Below, in pieces: positions 8,726-16,272 of a stretch of 64,000 nt of DNA (position 1 is its first letter; every line of letters starts with the position of its first letter). The stretch comes from CAZRVH01 sp964608325 (GTDB taxonomy: Bacteria > Patescibacteriota > Gracilibacteria > Peribacterales > Peribacteraceae): positions 1 to 64,000 of the forward strand of contig CAZSMX010000002.1 of NCBI GenBank assembly GCA_964608325.1, read 5' to 3'. The notes beneath the pieces are model-generated. The model saw only the letters and a program-made list of their open reading frames with translations, had not been told where the DNA came from and did no database searches. A program made the translations under genes and the position numbers.

Positions 8726-8741
8726 TTCGTATCTTTATATT
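8714..8741 (+). promoter_or_regulatory. Promoter of the 2-hydroxyacid dehydrogenase gene
   Basis: TTGATT (8714-8719), 16-base spacer, TATATT (8736-8741), with the ATG nine bases after the -10. There is no room for an SD, so the transcript is probably leaderless. The -35 lies inside a palindromic repeat. Confidence 0.6.
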
Positions 8742-8750
8742 CCCTGCACT

Positions 8751-9710
8751 ATGTCCGCCCCCATCTTCTTCGATACCGATACCGAAGACCAGCCGTTGGT
8801 CCTTTCCAAGTTCCCCAACGCCGTCTTCCTTCCCGCCGACGCCACGTCCGAACAGATCGTGGCCACGTGCAAGGACGCCGAAGTCATTTCCACGTTCATC
8901 ACCACCAAGTTCCCGAAAGAGATCCTGACGCAACTTCCGAACCTCAAGCTCCTCTGCACCCGCTCGGTGGGCTTCGACCATATCGACAACGCGTACTGCG
9001 CCGAGAGGGGGATCATTGTCGCGCACGTGCCGGATTACGGATCGCACGTCATCGCGGAGCATGTGTTCGCGTTGCTGCTTGCCACGTTGCGCCACATCCA
9101 GGAAGGAAACCGCCGCGTCACCTCGGGCGTCTTCGATTATCGCGGGCTGCGCGGTATGACCCTGCAGGGCAAGACGCTCGGTATCATCGGGACGGGCAAG
9201 ATCGGCAAGAAAGTAGCCGAGATCGCGCACGGCTTCGGCATGAAGATCCTGGCGTTCGACGTGTACCAAGCTCCGGAGATCGTCGAAAAGTACGGGGTAC
9301 AGTACGTGACGCAGGACGAACTCTACGCGCAGAGCGACATCATCTCCCTTCATGCGCCGTCGCTTCCGTCCACCAAGGGCATGATCAACAGGGAATCCAT
9401 CGCCAAGATGAAAAACGGCGTCATCATCGTGAATACCGCCCGCGGCGCGCTCATCAATGCCAAGGACTTGGTGGAAGCGCTCGATGCCGGAAAGGTGAAG
9501 CATGCATTGCTGGACGTGCTGGAGCACGAATCGTCCATGGAGGAAGACAGTGCGCTCGTGAAGCACCCGAAGGTCATCACCACGCCGCACATCGCGTTCT
9601 ACGCGGACGACAGCGTGCGCAACATGTACAACGACTGCTTCGAATCCATTGCCCAGTGGCAGAAAGGCGAAAAGCCCGCGCACCAGGTGCAGCTATCAAT
9701 GACGAAGTAA
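8751..9710 (+). CDS. D-isomer-specific 2-hydroxyacid dehydrogenase (D-lactate dehydrogenase-like)
   Basis: 319 residues. The NAD-binding Rossmann motif GIIGTGKIGKKVAEIAHGFG is near residues 145-165. The family signature NTARGALINAKDLVEAL and the acid-base region TPHIAFYADDS follow. The catalytic Arg is probably in SLPSTKGMINRESI and the His in TPHIAFYA. The family reduces 2-keto acids with NADH; in a fermentative cell the likely substrate is pyruvate, giving D-lactate and regenerating NAD+, but the sequence alone does not separate this from hydroxypyruvate or other 2-keto acids. Pgi, in the same window, would feed this route. It is a single-gene unit. Confidence 0.9.
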   Translation: MSAPIFFDTDTEDQPLVLSKFPNAVFLPADATSEQIVATCKDAEVISTFITTKFPKEILTQLPNLKLLCTRSVGFDHIDNAYCAERGIIVAHVPDYGSHVIAEHVFALLLATLRHIQEGNRRVTSGVFDYRGLRGMTLQGKTLGIIGTGKIGKKVAEIAHGFGMKILAFDVYQAPEIVEKYGVQYVTQDELYAQSDIISLHAPSLPSTKGMINRESIAKMKNGVIIVNTARGALINAKDLVEALDAGKVKHALLDVLEHESSMEEDSALVKHPKVITTPHIAFYADDSVRNMYNDCFESIAQWQKGEKPAHQVQLSMTK

Positions 9711-9717
9711 GAAAGGG

Positions 9718-10443
9718 TTATCCAGGGAAGTCAGGCCGTCCCAATAGGAGCCACAGGAGCCCGATGATTACGGGTTGATGCGCCAGGTACAGGAAGAGTG
9801 CATGCTTGCTCATCCATGGGATGATCGAGGGCATTGGAAAACGCATGTCGGCGTGCCAGCTCGTTTTTCGTACGTATGCGAAGTGCCCGGCGCCGTATCC
9901 GATGAGGATTATTCCGAACCAAGGGAAGAGCGGGAAATAATCCATCGACGCAAACGTGGGGGTATGCCATCCGGCGATGAGTTTGATCCAGGAAGATTCG
10001 CGGACGGGTTGGATCCATTGCGCTCCACAGATGATCGCAATACCCAGGGGAATTGTCCATTCCTTCATCGGTCGGAAGATGAGTAACGCAAGCGAGGATA
10101 GTGCGATGAGGTGTAAAATCCCGAATCGTACGAATAGATAAGGATCAATGATGTAGGTCGCAAGACTCACTGCCAAGGCGCCCCCGCCGATGATGCAGAA
10201 TCGTCGCATTTGCTTAAACGGCAAATGTCCCTTGGGTGTGCGGCTGGTACTGATGGCAAAACTGGCTCCCGTCAGGAGTAAAAAGAGGGAGGCAGTCGCC
10301 CGTGCGAGCAGCAGCCATCCGCCTTCAAAAACGGTGATATTCCATCCATACAAAACGCCTAGGTCGTAGGCGATATGGTAGGCAATCATTCCTCCTATCG
10401 CGATCGCTCGTAAAACGTCGATTTCAGGGTGGCGTTTGGACAC
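9718..10443 (-). CDS. DUF1624 / heparan-alpha-glucosaminide N-acetyltransferase-like membrane protein
   Basis: 241 residues and about seven membrane helices. It starts RHPEIDVLRAIAIGGMIAYHIAYDL, the conserved RxxxID-R-IA-GxxM-xxH core of this family of membrane acyltransferases, in which the His is thought to be catalytic. The C-terminus ends in another helix (LYLAHQPVIIGLLWLLLG). The family is small in bacteria and its substrates are not known; acyl transfer to a cell-surface glycan is a reasonable guess. It lies ten bases downstream of another membrane protein and is probably in its operon. Confidence 0.8.
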   Translation of the reverse strand: MSKRHPEIDVLRAIAIGGMIAYHIAYDLGVLYGWNITVFEGGWLLLARATASLFLLLTGASFAISTSRTPKGHLPFKQMRRFCIIGGGALAVSLATYIIDPYLFVRFGILHLIALSSLALLIFRPMKEWTIPLGIAIICGAQWIQPVRESSWIKLIAGWHTPTFASMDYFPLFPWFGIILIGYGAGHFAYVRKTSWHADMRFPMPSIIPWMSKHALFLYLAHQPVIIGLLWLLLGRPDFPG

Positions 10444-10452
10444 CCCGTTAGC

Positions 10453-10893
10453 TTACGCTTTTTTAGGCCACAAAAGCGAGACGGCCGTGACGAGCACGAC
10501 GATCGCGATGACGCGCAGGAGGGGGACGAAGGGGGAGAGGAACGACAGCGTGAGGCTGACGCCCAGGAGCGATACGGGTAGTGCGATGCAGATGGGGCAG
10601 AGGAGGGAGACGGCACCCAGCACTCCGGCGACTCCTGTGGCGCGCCTTACCCCGATGGGGCAGCTGGTCTCGCGATTCCTCCACGCGGCCAACCCGATCG
10701 TGAACGACAGCAGGATCCACAAGATGCCCGTGAAGGTCAGATCCAGTACCGTCGTACGGATGCGCGGGAGCGAAGGCGCTACTGTGTGCAGGATGCCGAG
10801 TTCCCACAGGAAAAACAGGCTCAGGACCGCGAGCGCGATCAGGAATGGAAACCAGAAGGAGGGGGAGCGGAGGAAGCGGAGCATGTCAGGCAC
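10453..10893 (-). CDS. Small polytopic membrane protein
   Basis: 146 residues with about four hydrophobic segments (WFPFLIALAVLSLFFLWELG, LTFTGILWILLSFTIGLAAW, a Cys-containing AVSLLCPICIALPVSLLG, and the C-terminal IAIVVLVTAVSLLW). A CPIC motif in the third helix could bind metal or be redox active. The start is GTG at 10893, overlapping the stop of the tiny upstream gene; an ATG three codons in is an alternative. It lies in a three-gene cluster with the 50-residue protein and the acyltransferase-like gene. I do not recognise the family. Confidence 0.7.
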   Translation of the reverse strand: MPDMLRFLRSPSFWFPFLIALAVLSLFFLWELGILHTVAPSLPRIRTTVLDLTFTGILWILLSFTIGLAAWRNRETSCPIGVRRATGVAGVLGAVSLLCPICIALPVSLLGVSLTLSFLSPFVPLLRVIAIVVLVTAVSLLWPKKA

Positions 10894-11038
10894 GATGGTT
10901 CATGGCGTGCGAGGGGCATCGTACCGCGGTTTCAAATTGGAGGGAACCGGACTGCGCGAGCACGAGCGAATACCCGACCACCATGCCGAGAATACCGATC
11001 GTTAGCGGGAGCCAGGGGGATTTCTGTTCCATTTCCAT
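10886..11038 (-). CDS. 50-residue single-span membrane protein
   Basis: A short gene reading MEMEQKSPWLPLTIGILG, then a hydrophobic stretch to about residue 28, then a 20-residue tail with one Cys and two His (RCPSHAMNH). It starts at 11038, or at the second ATG at 11032, and its TGA overlaps the GTG of the next gene, which supports it being translated. Upstream on the minus strand is TATACT followed by GAGGTGGT before the ATG, so the motif can serve as a -10 with a very short leader, or the GAGGTGG as an SD. Function unknown; the Cys/His tail might bind metal together with the CPIC motif of the neighbour. Confidence 0.6.
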   Translation of the reverse strand: MEMEQKSPWLPLTIGILGMVVGYSLVLAQSGSLQFETAVRCPSHAMNHRA

Positions 11039-11085
11039 ACCACCTCAGTATAGCAGATTTTGGGGTCTTTTTGTAGCCCCTCAGC

Positions 11086-11121
11086 CGCCACCTCTCCCGC
11101 CACCTCTCCCGCCACCTCTCC
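11086..11121. repeat. Three tandem 12-base repeats
   Basis: Three exact copies of CGCCACCTCTCC followed by a partial fourth, just downstream of the zinc-ribbon gene terminator. Nearby GAGAGGG and CCCTCTCC words can pair with it. Confidence 0.8.
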
Positions 11122-11170
11122 CGCCCCTTCGGGGCACCCTCTCCTTAATGAGAGGGCTGGGGAGAGGCAC

Positions 11171-11197
11171 AAAAAACGCCCCTTTCGGGGCGTTCTT
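11171..11197 (-). terminator. Terminator of the zinc-ribbon gene
   Basis: Stem CGCCCC/GGGGCG with a GAAA loop on the minus strand, extended by AA/TT pairs and followed by a T-run. Confidence 0.85.
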
Positions 11198-11222
11198 GAG
11201 TTACATTGGAAGGTAACGACCT

Positions 11223-11501
11223 TTAGCTGCGGGAAGCCATGAAGCAGTTCTTGCAGAGGACCGGCTTGCCACCCTCCTCAACGGGACGGGGCTTGAACGG
11301 AACCTGGCACTGTGCACCGCACTGTGCGCAGACTGCATCGTGCATTTCGCGCGTCTGCATTCTGTCGTTCTTGCGCTTGTTCCTGCAGTCCTTGCAGCGC
11401 TGGGGAGCGCTGAGGTCCTTGGAGGCGTAGAACTCCTGTTCACCCTCGGTGAACGTGAACTGTTGACCGCAATCGCGGCATGAAAGCTGCTGATCAGCCA
11501 T
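11223..11501 (-). CDS. Zinc-ribbon domain protein (zf_Tbcl / CxxC-x17-CxxC type)
   Basis: 92 residues from MADQQLSCRDCGQQFTFTEGEQ. There are two zinc ribbons: CRDCGQQF...QRCKDCRNKRK at about 9-42, and CAQCGAQCQVPF...VLCKNC at about 57-86. This domain pair occurs widely in bacteria of the candidate phyla, usually as short stand-alone proteins without assigned function; nucleic-acid binding is plausible. The start at 11501 is preferred because the family begins close to the first Cys pair. A strong promoter lies at 11589-11616 and an 80-base leader precedes the ATG; the leader can form AAAGAAGG/CCTTCTTT directly upstream of the start and has no SD. Confidence 0.85.
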   Translation of the reverse strand: MADQQLSCRDCGQQFTFTEGEQEFYASKDLSAPQRCKDCRNKRKNDRMQTREMHDAVCAQCGAQCQVPFKPRPVEEGGKPVLCKNCFMASRS

Positions 11502-11588
11502 AAAAGAAAAGAAAGAAGGTAATAAGTGCAATGGCCTTCTTTACAGTTTCTCGGGGACCGATAGGACAGCTACGAAGGTTGCATGGCC

Positions 11589-11616
11589 AGTATACGGTGT
11601 TAAGGCTAATTGTCAA
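11589..11616 (-). promoter_or_regulatory. Consensus promoter of the zinc-ribbon gene
   Basis: Minus-strand TTGACA (11611-11616), 16-base spacer, TATACT (11589-11594). This is the closest match to the sigma-70 consensus in this part of the window. Confidence 0.8.
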
Positions 11617-11649
11617 TGAATATTGGCTCTTTTCGCGTATTAGGTACTA

Positions 11650-11684
11650 AAAATACGGCCGGTTCCCTTTACGGAAACCGGCCT
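11650..11684 (-). terminator. Terminator that contains the stop codon of the 11669-12133 gene
   Basis: On the minus strand GGCCGGTTTCC pairs with GGGAACCGGCC (one T-G pair) and is followed by GTATTTTTAG. The TAA stop is in the loop region, so translation ends inside the terminator hairpin. Confidence 0.75.
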
Positions 11685-12133
11685 GGTTCATGAATTGGGT
11701 CCTTGCCTTCCCACGCTGGCCAAGGATGGACGTCGTAGCGTTTTTCGAGCCTCAGAGTGCAACGACCCTGCGAATCCGGGTCTACAAGGCGCACATCCCA
11801 CACCTTGCCGAGATGCGGCCTAACCAGATTGCGTACGGCTACCGTTGTGATTTTCGGATGCGGACGCTCTCCGTTTTCCAGGGTGACCATCACCGGCGTG
11901 TTGAACAAATGGTCACACAGTCCCTTACTTTCGTAGATCGCGATGACGCGCCCCTTCGGACCGAACGAACGGTTGATCTCCCGCTCCCTCGCAATTTCCT
12001 TCTGCTCGCACCGGTGGTCCCAGACGACATACGCGGCGATGAGCATGACGACGATGCTGAAGGGAATCGACCAGCGTTCCCATGCCTGCCGGTACTTCAC
12101 GATTTCCCGCAATTCCGAAAACGATCGTTCCAT
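11669..12133 (-). CDS. Hypothetical single-span membrane protein
   Basis: 154 residues: a short cytoplasmic N-terminus, one membrane helix at about 23-38 (IPFSIVVMLIAAYVVW), a charged linker and a soluble domain of about 100 residues with several Cys. Family not recognised. It has an unusually good Shine-Dalgarno for this genome (AAGGAGG, 5-6 bases before the ATG). Its 3' end runs into the terminator hairpin. It is a stand-alone gene between the zinc-ribbon gene and rplL. The SD-plus-terminator style is shared with the genes at 32054, 33248, 49836 and 50513. Confidence 0.7.
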   Translation of the reverse strand: MERSFSELREIVKYRQAWERWSIPFSIVVMLIAAYVVWDHRCEQKEIAREREINRSFGPKGRVIAIYESKGLCDHLFNTPVMVTLENGERPHPKITTVAVRNLVRPHLGKVWDVRLVDPDSQGRCTLRLEKRYDVHPWPAWEGKDPIHEPGRFP

Positions 12134-12183
12134 GACGTTCCTCCTTGCTCCTGTGGTGACAACGAACGGAGCTACGCTAGCAC

Positions 12184-12211
12184 AAAAAAACCGCCGGGGA
12201 GGCGGTTTTTT
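12184..12211. terminator. Terminator after rplL (bidirectional form)
   Basis: A7, CCGCC, GGGGA, GGCGG, T6. The stem is short but has T-runs on both strands; it ends the minus-strand rplJ-rplL operon. Confidence 0.8.
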
Positions 12212-12237
12212 GCGATTGAAAATCGAATCGGAAAGGC

Positions 12238-12639
12238 TTATTTGAGGGTGACCTTGGCACCTGCCTCCTCGAGCTTCTTCTTCATTTCTTCGGCATCGGC
12301 CTTGGCGACTCCTTCCTTGATGACCTTCGGAGCACCGTCGACGGCAGCCTTGGCATCGCCGAGGGCGAGACCCGTGATTTCGCGGACGACCTTGATGACG
12401 GCGATCTTCTGGGCGCCTGCATCGGTCAGTTCCACGTTGAACGAAGACTTTTCTTCGCCGGCACCTGCGCCTGCGTCACCGCCGGCTGCACCTCCTGCCA
12501 TTGCGACCGGAGCTGCGGAGATACCGTAGACCTCTTCCATGTACTTGACGACGTTGTTGAGGGAGACAACGTTGAGCTTCTCGAGGGCGGAGATCACTGC
12601 CTGCTCCTCTGCGGAAAGCTGGATAGTCGTATCAGCCAT
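12238..12639 (-). CDS. rplL: 50S ribosomal protein L7/L12
   Basis: 133 residues. The N-terminal dimerisation and L10-binding helices include VVSLNNVVKYMEEVYG. An Ala/Gly-rich hinge (AMAGGAAGGDAGAGAGEEK) follows, and then the factor-binding domain FNVELTDAGAQKIAVIKVVREITGLALGDAKAAVDGAPKVIKEG. It forms the ribosomal stalk that recruits translation GTPases. It follows rplJ after 38 bases. The C-rich leader CCCCTATTTCCCCTATT precedes the ATG in place of an SD. Confidence 0.97.
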   Translation of the reverse strand: MADTTIQLSAEEQAVISALEKLNVVSLNNVVKYMEEVYGISAAPVAMAGGAAGGDAGAGAGEEKSSFNVELTDAGAQKIAVIKVVREITGLALGDAKAAVDGAPKVIKEGVAKADAEEMKKKLEEAGAKVTLK

Positions 12640-12677
12640 ACTAATAGGGGAAATAGGGGATTAAAAAGAAATAAGGA

Positions 12678-13328
12678 TTAGGCAGCGGGAGGAGCCTCGG
12701 CTGCGGGTGCAGCGGGAGCTTCTTCCGTTGTTGCGGGGGTGGGAGCCGCTTCTGCGGCGACGGGGGCGGCCTCTGCGACGGCAGGAGCCTCCTCCTTCTT
12801 CTCTTCGGCCTTGGGAGCCTCGGCTGCGGGAGCCGGCTGTTCCTTCTGCTTCGCGATCTCGTTGAGGGCGCGGGCGAAGGAGCTGAGCGGTCCGTTGCAC
12901 ATTGCCATGAACATGCCGAGGAGCTGGGTCTTTCCCGGGATCTTCGCGAGACGGATCGTCTCTTCCTTGTTCATGATCTTGCCTTCGAACACGCCTCCGA
13001 TCAGTTCCACCTGGGGGTGGTCCTTTCCGAACTTGAAGGCGATCTGGGCGCCGGTCAAAGGATCGTCGTAGCTGAAGATGCAGGCGACCGGACCGTCCAT
13101 GAGGTCATCGGAGATCTCCGGAAGGTTCAGGTCCTTCGCGGCGATTTGCATGAGCGTCTTTTTCGCCACCTTCATCTCGCTCTTCTTGTCGCGCAGCTGC
13201 TTGCGGAAGTCGCTGACGTCGGACACGGTCATGCCGATGTAGTGGGCGAACATGACGGACTTGGCGTCCTTCATCTTCTCTTTCAGCTCGTTGAGCTGCT
13301 CGGTCTTTTGGGCTTTGGTCAGTGCCAT
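12678..13328 (-). CDS. rplJ: 50S ribosomal protein L10, with long C-terminal tail
   Basis: 216 residues, longer than the usual 165-180. The ribosome-binding N-terminal domain (ALTKAQKTEQLNELKEKMKDAKSVMF) and the L12-binding helix region (SSFARALNEIAKQKEQ) are normal. The last 50 or so residues are low-complexity Ala/Pro/Glu (for example AAPVAAEAAPTPATTEEAP), a tail of unknown use. It is the first gene of rplJ-rplL. It is preceded by an attenuated leader of about 250 bases and a C-rich CCCTAA-like stretch directly before the ATG. Confidence 0.95.
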   Translation of the reverse strand: MALTKAQKTEQLNELKEKMKDAKSVMFAHYIGMTVSDVSDFRKQLRDKKSEMKVAKKTLMQIAAKDLNLPEISDDLMDGPVACIFSYDDPLTGAQIAFKFGKDHPQVELIGGVFEGKIMNKEETIRLAKIPGKTQLLGMFMAMCNGPLSSFARALNEIAKQKEQPAPAAEAPKAEEKKEEAPAVAEAAPVAAEAAPTPATTEEAPAAPAAEAPPAA

Positions 13329-13578
13329 ACGAAGGGTTGGGATGAGGGTTAGGGTTCGGAGGATACGAAAAACGGACGGGTGCGATTCATTTGGGGTAAC
13401 CCTTCGACAAGCTCAGGGTTGTTCGCCCTGCGGCGAACAAAAAAAATCGCTGGTTCCCGTCCGGGAGACCAGCGAGGCAAACGGCACGAATCACCAAGCC
13501 GGAGCCGGATGAGCGATGCTGTGTGCCTCGGAGGGGCTTACGTTCGGCCTGCGGCCTAGTGCCCTCGGTCTTCGGACA
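13329..13578 (-). promoter_or_regulatory. rplJ leader, candidate L10 autoregulatory leader
   Basis: About 250 transcribed bases between the promoter and rplJ. The 5' part contains AGGCCGCAGGCCGAA and CCTCCGAGGCAC, resembling the L10-binding leader found before rplJ in many bacteria. It is followed by the attenuator at 13439-13475 and a second hairpin, GTTCGCC/GGCGAAC at 13421-13438. Known leaders of this type let free L10 (with L12) repress its own operon. Assignment is by position and motif only; a covariance search would settle it. Confidence 0.65.
13439..13475 (-). terminator. Attenuator in the rplJ leader
   Basis: Minus-strand TCGCTGGT (13468-13475) pairs with ACCAGCGA (13447-13454) and is followed by eight T residues. 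Its position, about 110 bases before rplJ and far from any upstream stop codon, fits an attenuator rather than a gene-end terminator. Confidence 0.8.
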
Positions 13579-13585
13579 GGCCCCC

Positions 13586-13613
13586 ATCATATCCGAAGGC
13601 CAAAAAGAGTCAA
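13586..13613 (-). promoter_or_regulatory. rplJ-rplL promoter
   Basis: Minus-strand TTGACT (13608-13613), 16-base spacer, TATGAT (13586-13591). Confidence 0.75.
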
Positions 13614-13729
13614 TAGATTCCGGAGAGAATCAAGCTTTCCTCTTCAGAATCACGTTTTCAGCCCTTCCAACCGAACAAATAGCATCAGACGTATGTTGTG
13701 GTTGCACATCGCTTGGTACAATCCGGGAC

Positions 13730-14173
13730 ATGCGCATCCTCTTGCAGAAAGTGACGCAGGCTTCCGTCTCCGTTGACGGAAAACCGGTCGGCGAAATCGG
13801 CCGCGGATACCTTCTTTTCTTAGGGATTTTGAAGGATGACACCGATGCGCAAGCGGACTGGTTAAGCGAGAAAATCCTCGGTTTGCGCTTGTTTGAAGGG
13901 GGGGATGGGAAAATCAACGACCGTTCCATCGCGGATATCAGCGGGGAGGTCCTGATCGTCTCCCAGTTCACGCTGGCGGGGGACGTGTCCAAGGGGAATC
14001 GCCCGGACTATACGGAGGCCGCTGAGCGAGGGGAGGCGCAGCGGCTGTACGGTTATTTCATCGATCGCATGAGACAGGCGGGACTGAGGGTCGCAACCGG
14101 AGAATTCGGCGCGATGATGGAGGTGGGTTTGATGAATGATGGGCCGGTGACGTTGGTGATCGATAGGGATTAG
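13730..14173 (+). CDS. dtd: D-aminoacyl-tRNA deacylase
   Basis: 147 residues from MRILLQKVTQASVSVDGK, the typical start. It hydrolyses D-aminoacyl-tRNAs and Gly-tRNA-Ala in proofreading. The two active-site motifs are present: SQFTLAGDVSKGNRPDY (SQFTL) and GEFGAMMEVGLMNDGPVT (the NxGPVT-type loop, here NDGPVT). TACAAT (13717-13722) ends seven bases before the ATG, so the mRNA is probably leaderless. The stop codon is the first three bases of a palindromic repeat arm. Confidence 0.95.
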   Translation: MRILLQKVTQASVSVDGKPVGEIGRGYLLFLGILKDDTDAQADWLSEKILGLRLFEGGDGKINDRSIADISGEVLIVSQFTLAGDVSKGNRPDYTEAAERGEAQRLYGYFIDRMRQAGLRVATGEFGAMMEVGLMNDGPVTLVIDRD

Positions 14174-14236
14174 GAAGTAGGTAGTAGGTTGGTAGGGATC
14201 GTACCTTGTTTCTACTTCCTACTTTCCTACCTCCTA
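14171..14236. repeat. Palindromic word repeat overlapping the dtd stop codon
   Basis: TAGGAAGTAG at 14171-14180 pairs exactly with CTACTTCCTA at 14212-14221, and both arms continue with near-repeats of GTAGG or CCTAC. The arm begins at the TAG stop of dtd, like the S23 unit arm that covers the lexA stop. Confidence 0.65.
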
Positions 14237-14292
14237 AAAAGCGTCCTTTCGTAGTTTCTATTTCCTCATTTTCTCCTATACTCTGAATCCCG

Positions 14293-16272
14293 GTGGCAAC
14301 CCGCCCGCCCATTGAGACGGCTCGCCAGAGATTCGAGGCTCTGCTTGCAACCCTGCAACAGAAGCAACCCGACCTTGTTCCCGATCGTTTGCGATCGGTG
14401 TTTGACCGAGTCGCCGTTTTCTACAAAGACAAGCCGCACTGGACGGGGGAATCGTTGCTCGACCACTGCCTGGGCGTGCTGAAGGAATTCATCTCCTTCG
14501 CACCGGATGAGGATGCCGTGACGGCGTGCCTCACCCATCACTTGCTGCTGGATGACGGACAGGAAGGGTGGACGTTGGAGGAGGTGGAGAAGGCGTTCGG
14601 CAAGGAGGCCGCGGGAGTATTGAGCGATTTGCGTTTGCTCTCACGCATTACCATGAAGAACAAGCGCCTGGGGGTGGAAAGCCTGCGCCTTATGTTCCTG
14701 CGCGTCGCGCACGACGAGCGCGCGCTCATCCTCGCCCTGTGCCACCAGCTCTACGTCATGGAATTCCTGCCGACCATGCCGCCCGAGGACCGGCGGGCAC
14801 TGTGCCAAGACGTTCTGAGCCTGTTCGCGCCGGTTGCGGCCCGCATGGGTATCTACTCCCTGAAGCACCGCTTGGAATCGAAGGCTTTCCCCGTTATCTA
14901 TCCCGTCGATAGTGAGCGCATCGCGGAGCAATTGCACCACTTACACGAGAAGCACGGCGACTTCCTGAGTCATGCCGTCCGTTCCCTCAGCAATTTCCTC
15001 GAAAAAGAGGGGATGCCCGTGCGCATCGAGGTGCGCGAGAAGCACCCCTACAGCATTTTCCAGAAAATGAAGAACAAGACGATATCGCACGTGGAGGATT
15101 TGTACGATCTCTTCGCCTTCCGTGTCATCGTCCGCGACGAGGCGCAGTGCTACCAAACGCTGGGACTCCTGCACCGCATCGGCCGCCCCATCGCGCACCG
15201 TTTCAAGGATTACATCGCCTTCCCGAAGCCAAACGGCTACAAGAGCTTGCACACCACGCTCGCCAACCTACCCGGCATGCCGGGGAATATCATGGCGGAA
15301 GTGCAGATCCGCACCGAGACCATGCACCGAGAAGCGAAGTTCGGAGTCGCCGCACACTGGAGCTACAAGGAAGGCGGGGACGCGAGCCAGACGGTGCGCC
15401 GGTCCCGCCTGCAACACGCATTCTCCGCCGAGGCGCAGGAGGACGTCGCCCTGCCCGCGCCGCTCTCCGATCATATTTTCGTCCTCACGCCCAAGGGTGA
15501 CATCATCGAGTTGCCCGAGCAGGCCACGCCGCTGGACTTTGCGTTCCACGTGCACACCGATGTGGGTCTTTCCTTCCGCGCCGCGCGAGTGAACGGATCC
15601 ATCGTCCCCATGGATTACCAGCTGGAGAACGGGGATATCGTGGAAGTCATCCGCAGCAGCGATGCCCGACCATCGCCCCGATGGATGAATCTCCTGAAGA
15701 CCGCGTCCGCCCGCAACCGTCTGAAAAAATTCCTGGCGACGAAGGATCGTCCGCTTCTCATCAACCGCGGGCGAGACATGTTGAACAAAGAACTCATCCG
15801 CCGCCGCCTGGCGCCACTTGATATGCAACTTACGCTGTTGCGCGACGTGGACGGGGAGCGGCTCGCGTTGCATGACCGCGAAGACCTGCTGGCAAAGATC
15901 GGGCAGGGGGCGATGTCGATCCAGAACCTGCTTCCGCGCATCCAGGCCTTGGGCATCGAAGTGCAGAAAAAGAAAGCGGAACCCGTGTGCCCCGTCGACG
16001 ACGCGTGCATCGCGCGGGTGGAAGGGTCCACGCCCATGCCCACGCGCTTCGCGAAGTGCTGCAAGGCCGACGAATTGCGTCCGGAAAAACTGGTCGGGGT
16101 CATCGGCCGCGACGGGGAAGTGCGCATCCACGGCGCGCATTGCATCCTGCTGAAGCACGTGAATCCGGAGCGTCTGATCGGCGTGAAATGGATCGTGCCG
16201 GAAGCCAAGAAGGTGAAACTGACGAAGCGCATCAAAAACGCGGCGTTGGCTTTAACAAGGAGAAGGGGGTGA
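14293..16272 (+). CDS. RelA/SpoT-type (p)ppGpp synthetase with degenerate HD domain
   Basis: 659 residues. The synthetase domain (about 235-360) is intact: HRFKDYIAFPKPNGYKSLHTTL with an RFKD motif, and the catalytic-type EVQIRTETMHREAKFGVAAHW. A TGS domain follows (SDHIFVLTPKGDIIELPEQA, about 395-455), then a CC/zinc-finger region (RFAKCCKADELRPEKLVG...HGAHC). The N-terminal HD hydrolase domain has lost key residues: the expected HD is HH in LTHHLLLDD, and the later LADRLHN-type motif reads LALCHQLYVM. No ACT domain follows. So it probably makes but does not hydrolyse (p)ppGpp. GTG start; TATACT ends ten bases before it. Confidence 0.9.
   Translation: MATRPPIETARQRFEALLATLQQKQPDLVPDRLRSVFDRVAVFYKDKPHWTGESLLDHCLGVLKEFISFAPDEDAVTACLTHHLLLDDGQEGWTLEEVEKAFGKEAAGVLSDLRLLSRITMKNKRLGVESLRLMFLRVAHDERALILALCHQLYVMEFLPTMPPEDRRALCQDVLSLFAPVAARMGIYSLKHRLESKAFPVIYPVDSERIAEQLHHLHEKHGDFLSHAVRSLSNFLEKEGMPVRIEVREKHPYSIFQKMKNKTISHVEDLYDLFAFRVIVRDEAQCYQTLGLLHRIGRPIAHRFKDYIAFPKPNGYKSLHTTLANLPGMPGNIMAEVQIRTETMHREAKFGVAAHWSYKEGGDASQTVRRSRLQHAFSAEAQEDVALPAPLSDHIFVLTPKGDIIELPEQATPLDFAFHVHTDVGLSFRAARVNGSIVPMDYQLENGDIVEVIRSSDARPSPRWMNLLKTASARNRLKKFLATKDRPLLINRGRDMLNKELIRRRLAPLDMQLTLLRDVDGERLALHDREDLLAKIGQGAMSIQNLLPRIQALGIEVQKKKAEPVCPVDDACIARVEGSTPMPTRFAKCCKADELRPEKLVGVIGRDGEVRIHGAHCILLKHVNPERLIGVKWIVPEAKKVKLTKRIKNAALALTRRRG

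Noticed and set aside
11086..11121. CRISPR array
   Set aside because: Three 12-base units without spacers; no cas genes. No other direct-repeat array with spacers was seen in the window.
13397..13420. AACCCTTCGACAAGCTCAGGGTT hairpin (written as arms AACCCT and AGGGTT) as a second attenuator
   Set aside because: It has no T-run and its TTCGACAAGCTCAGG-like core is a common intergenic repeat in many bacteria; it is treated as part of the rplJ leader only.
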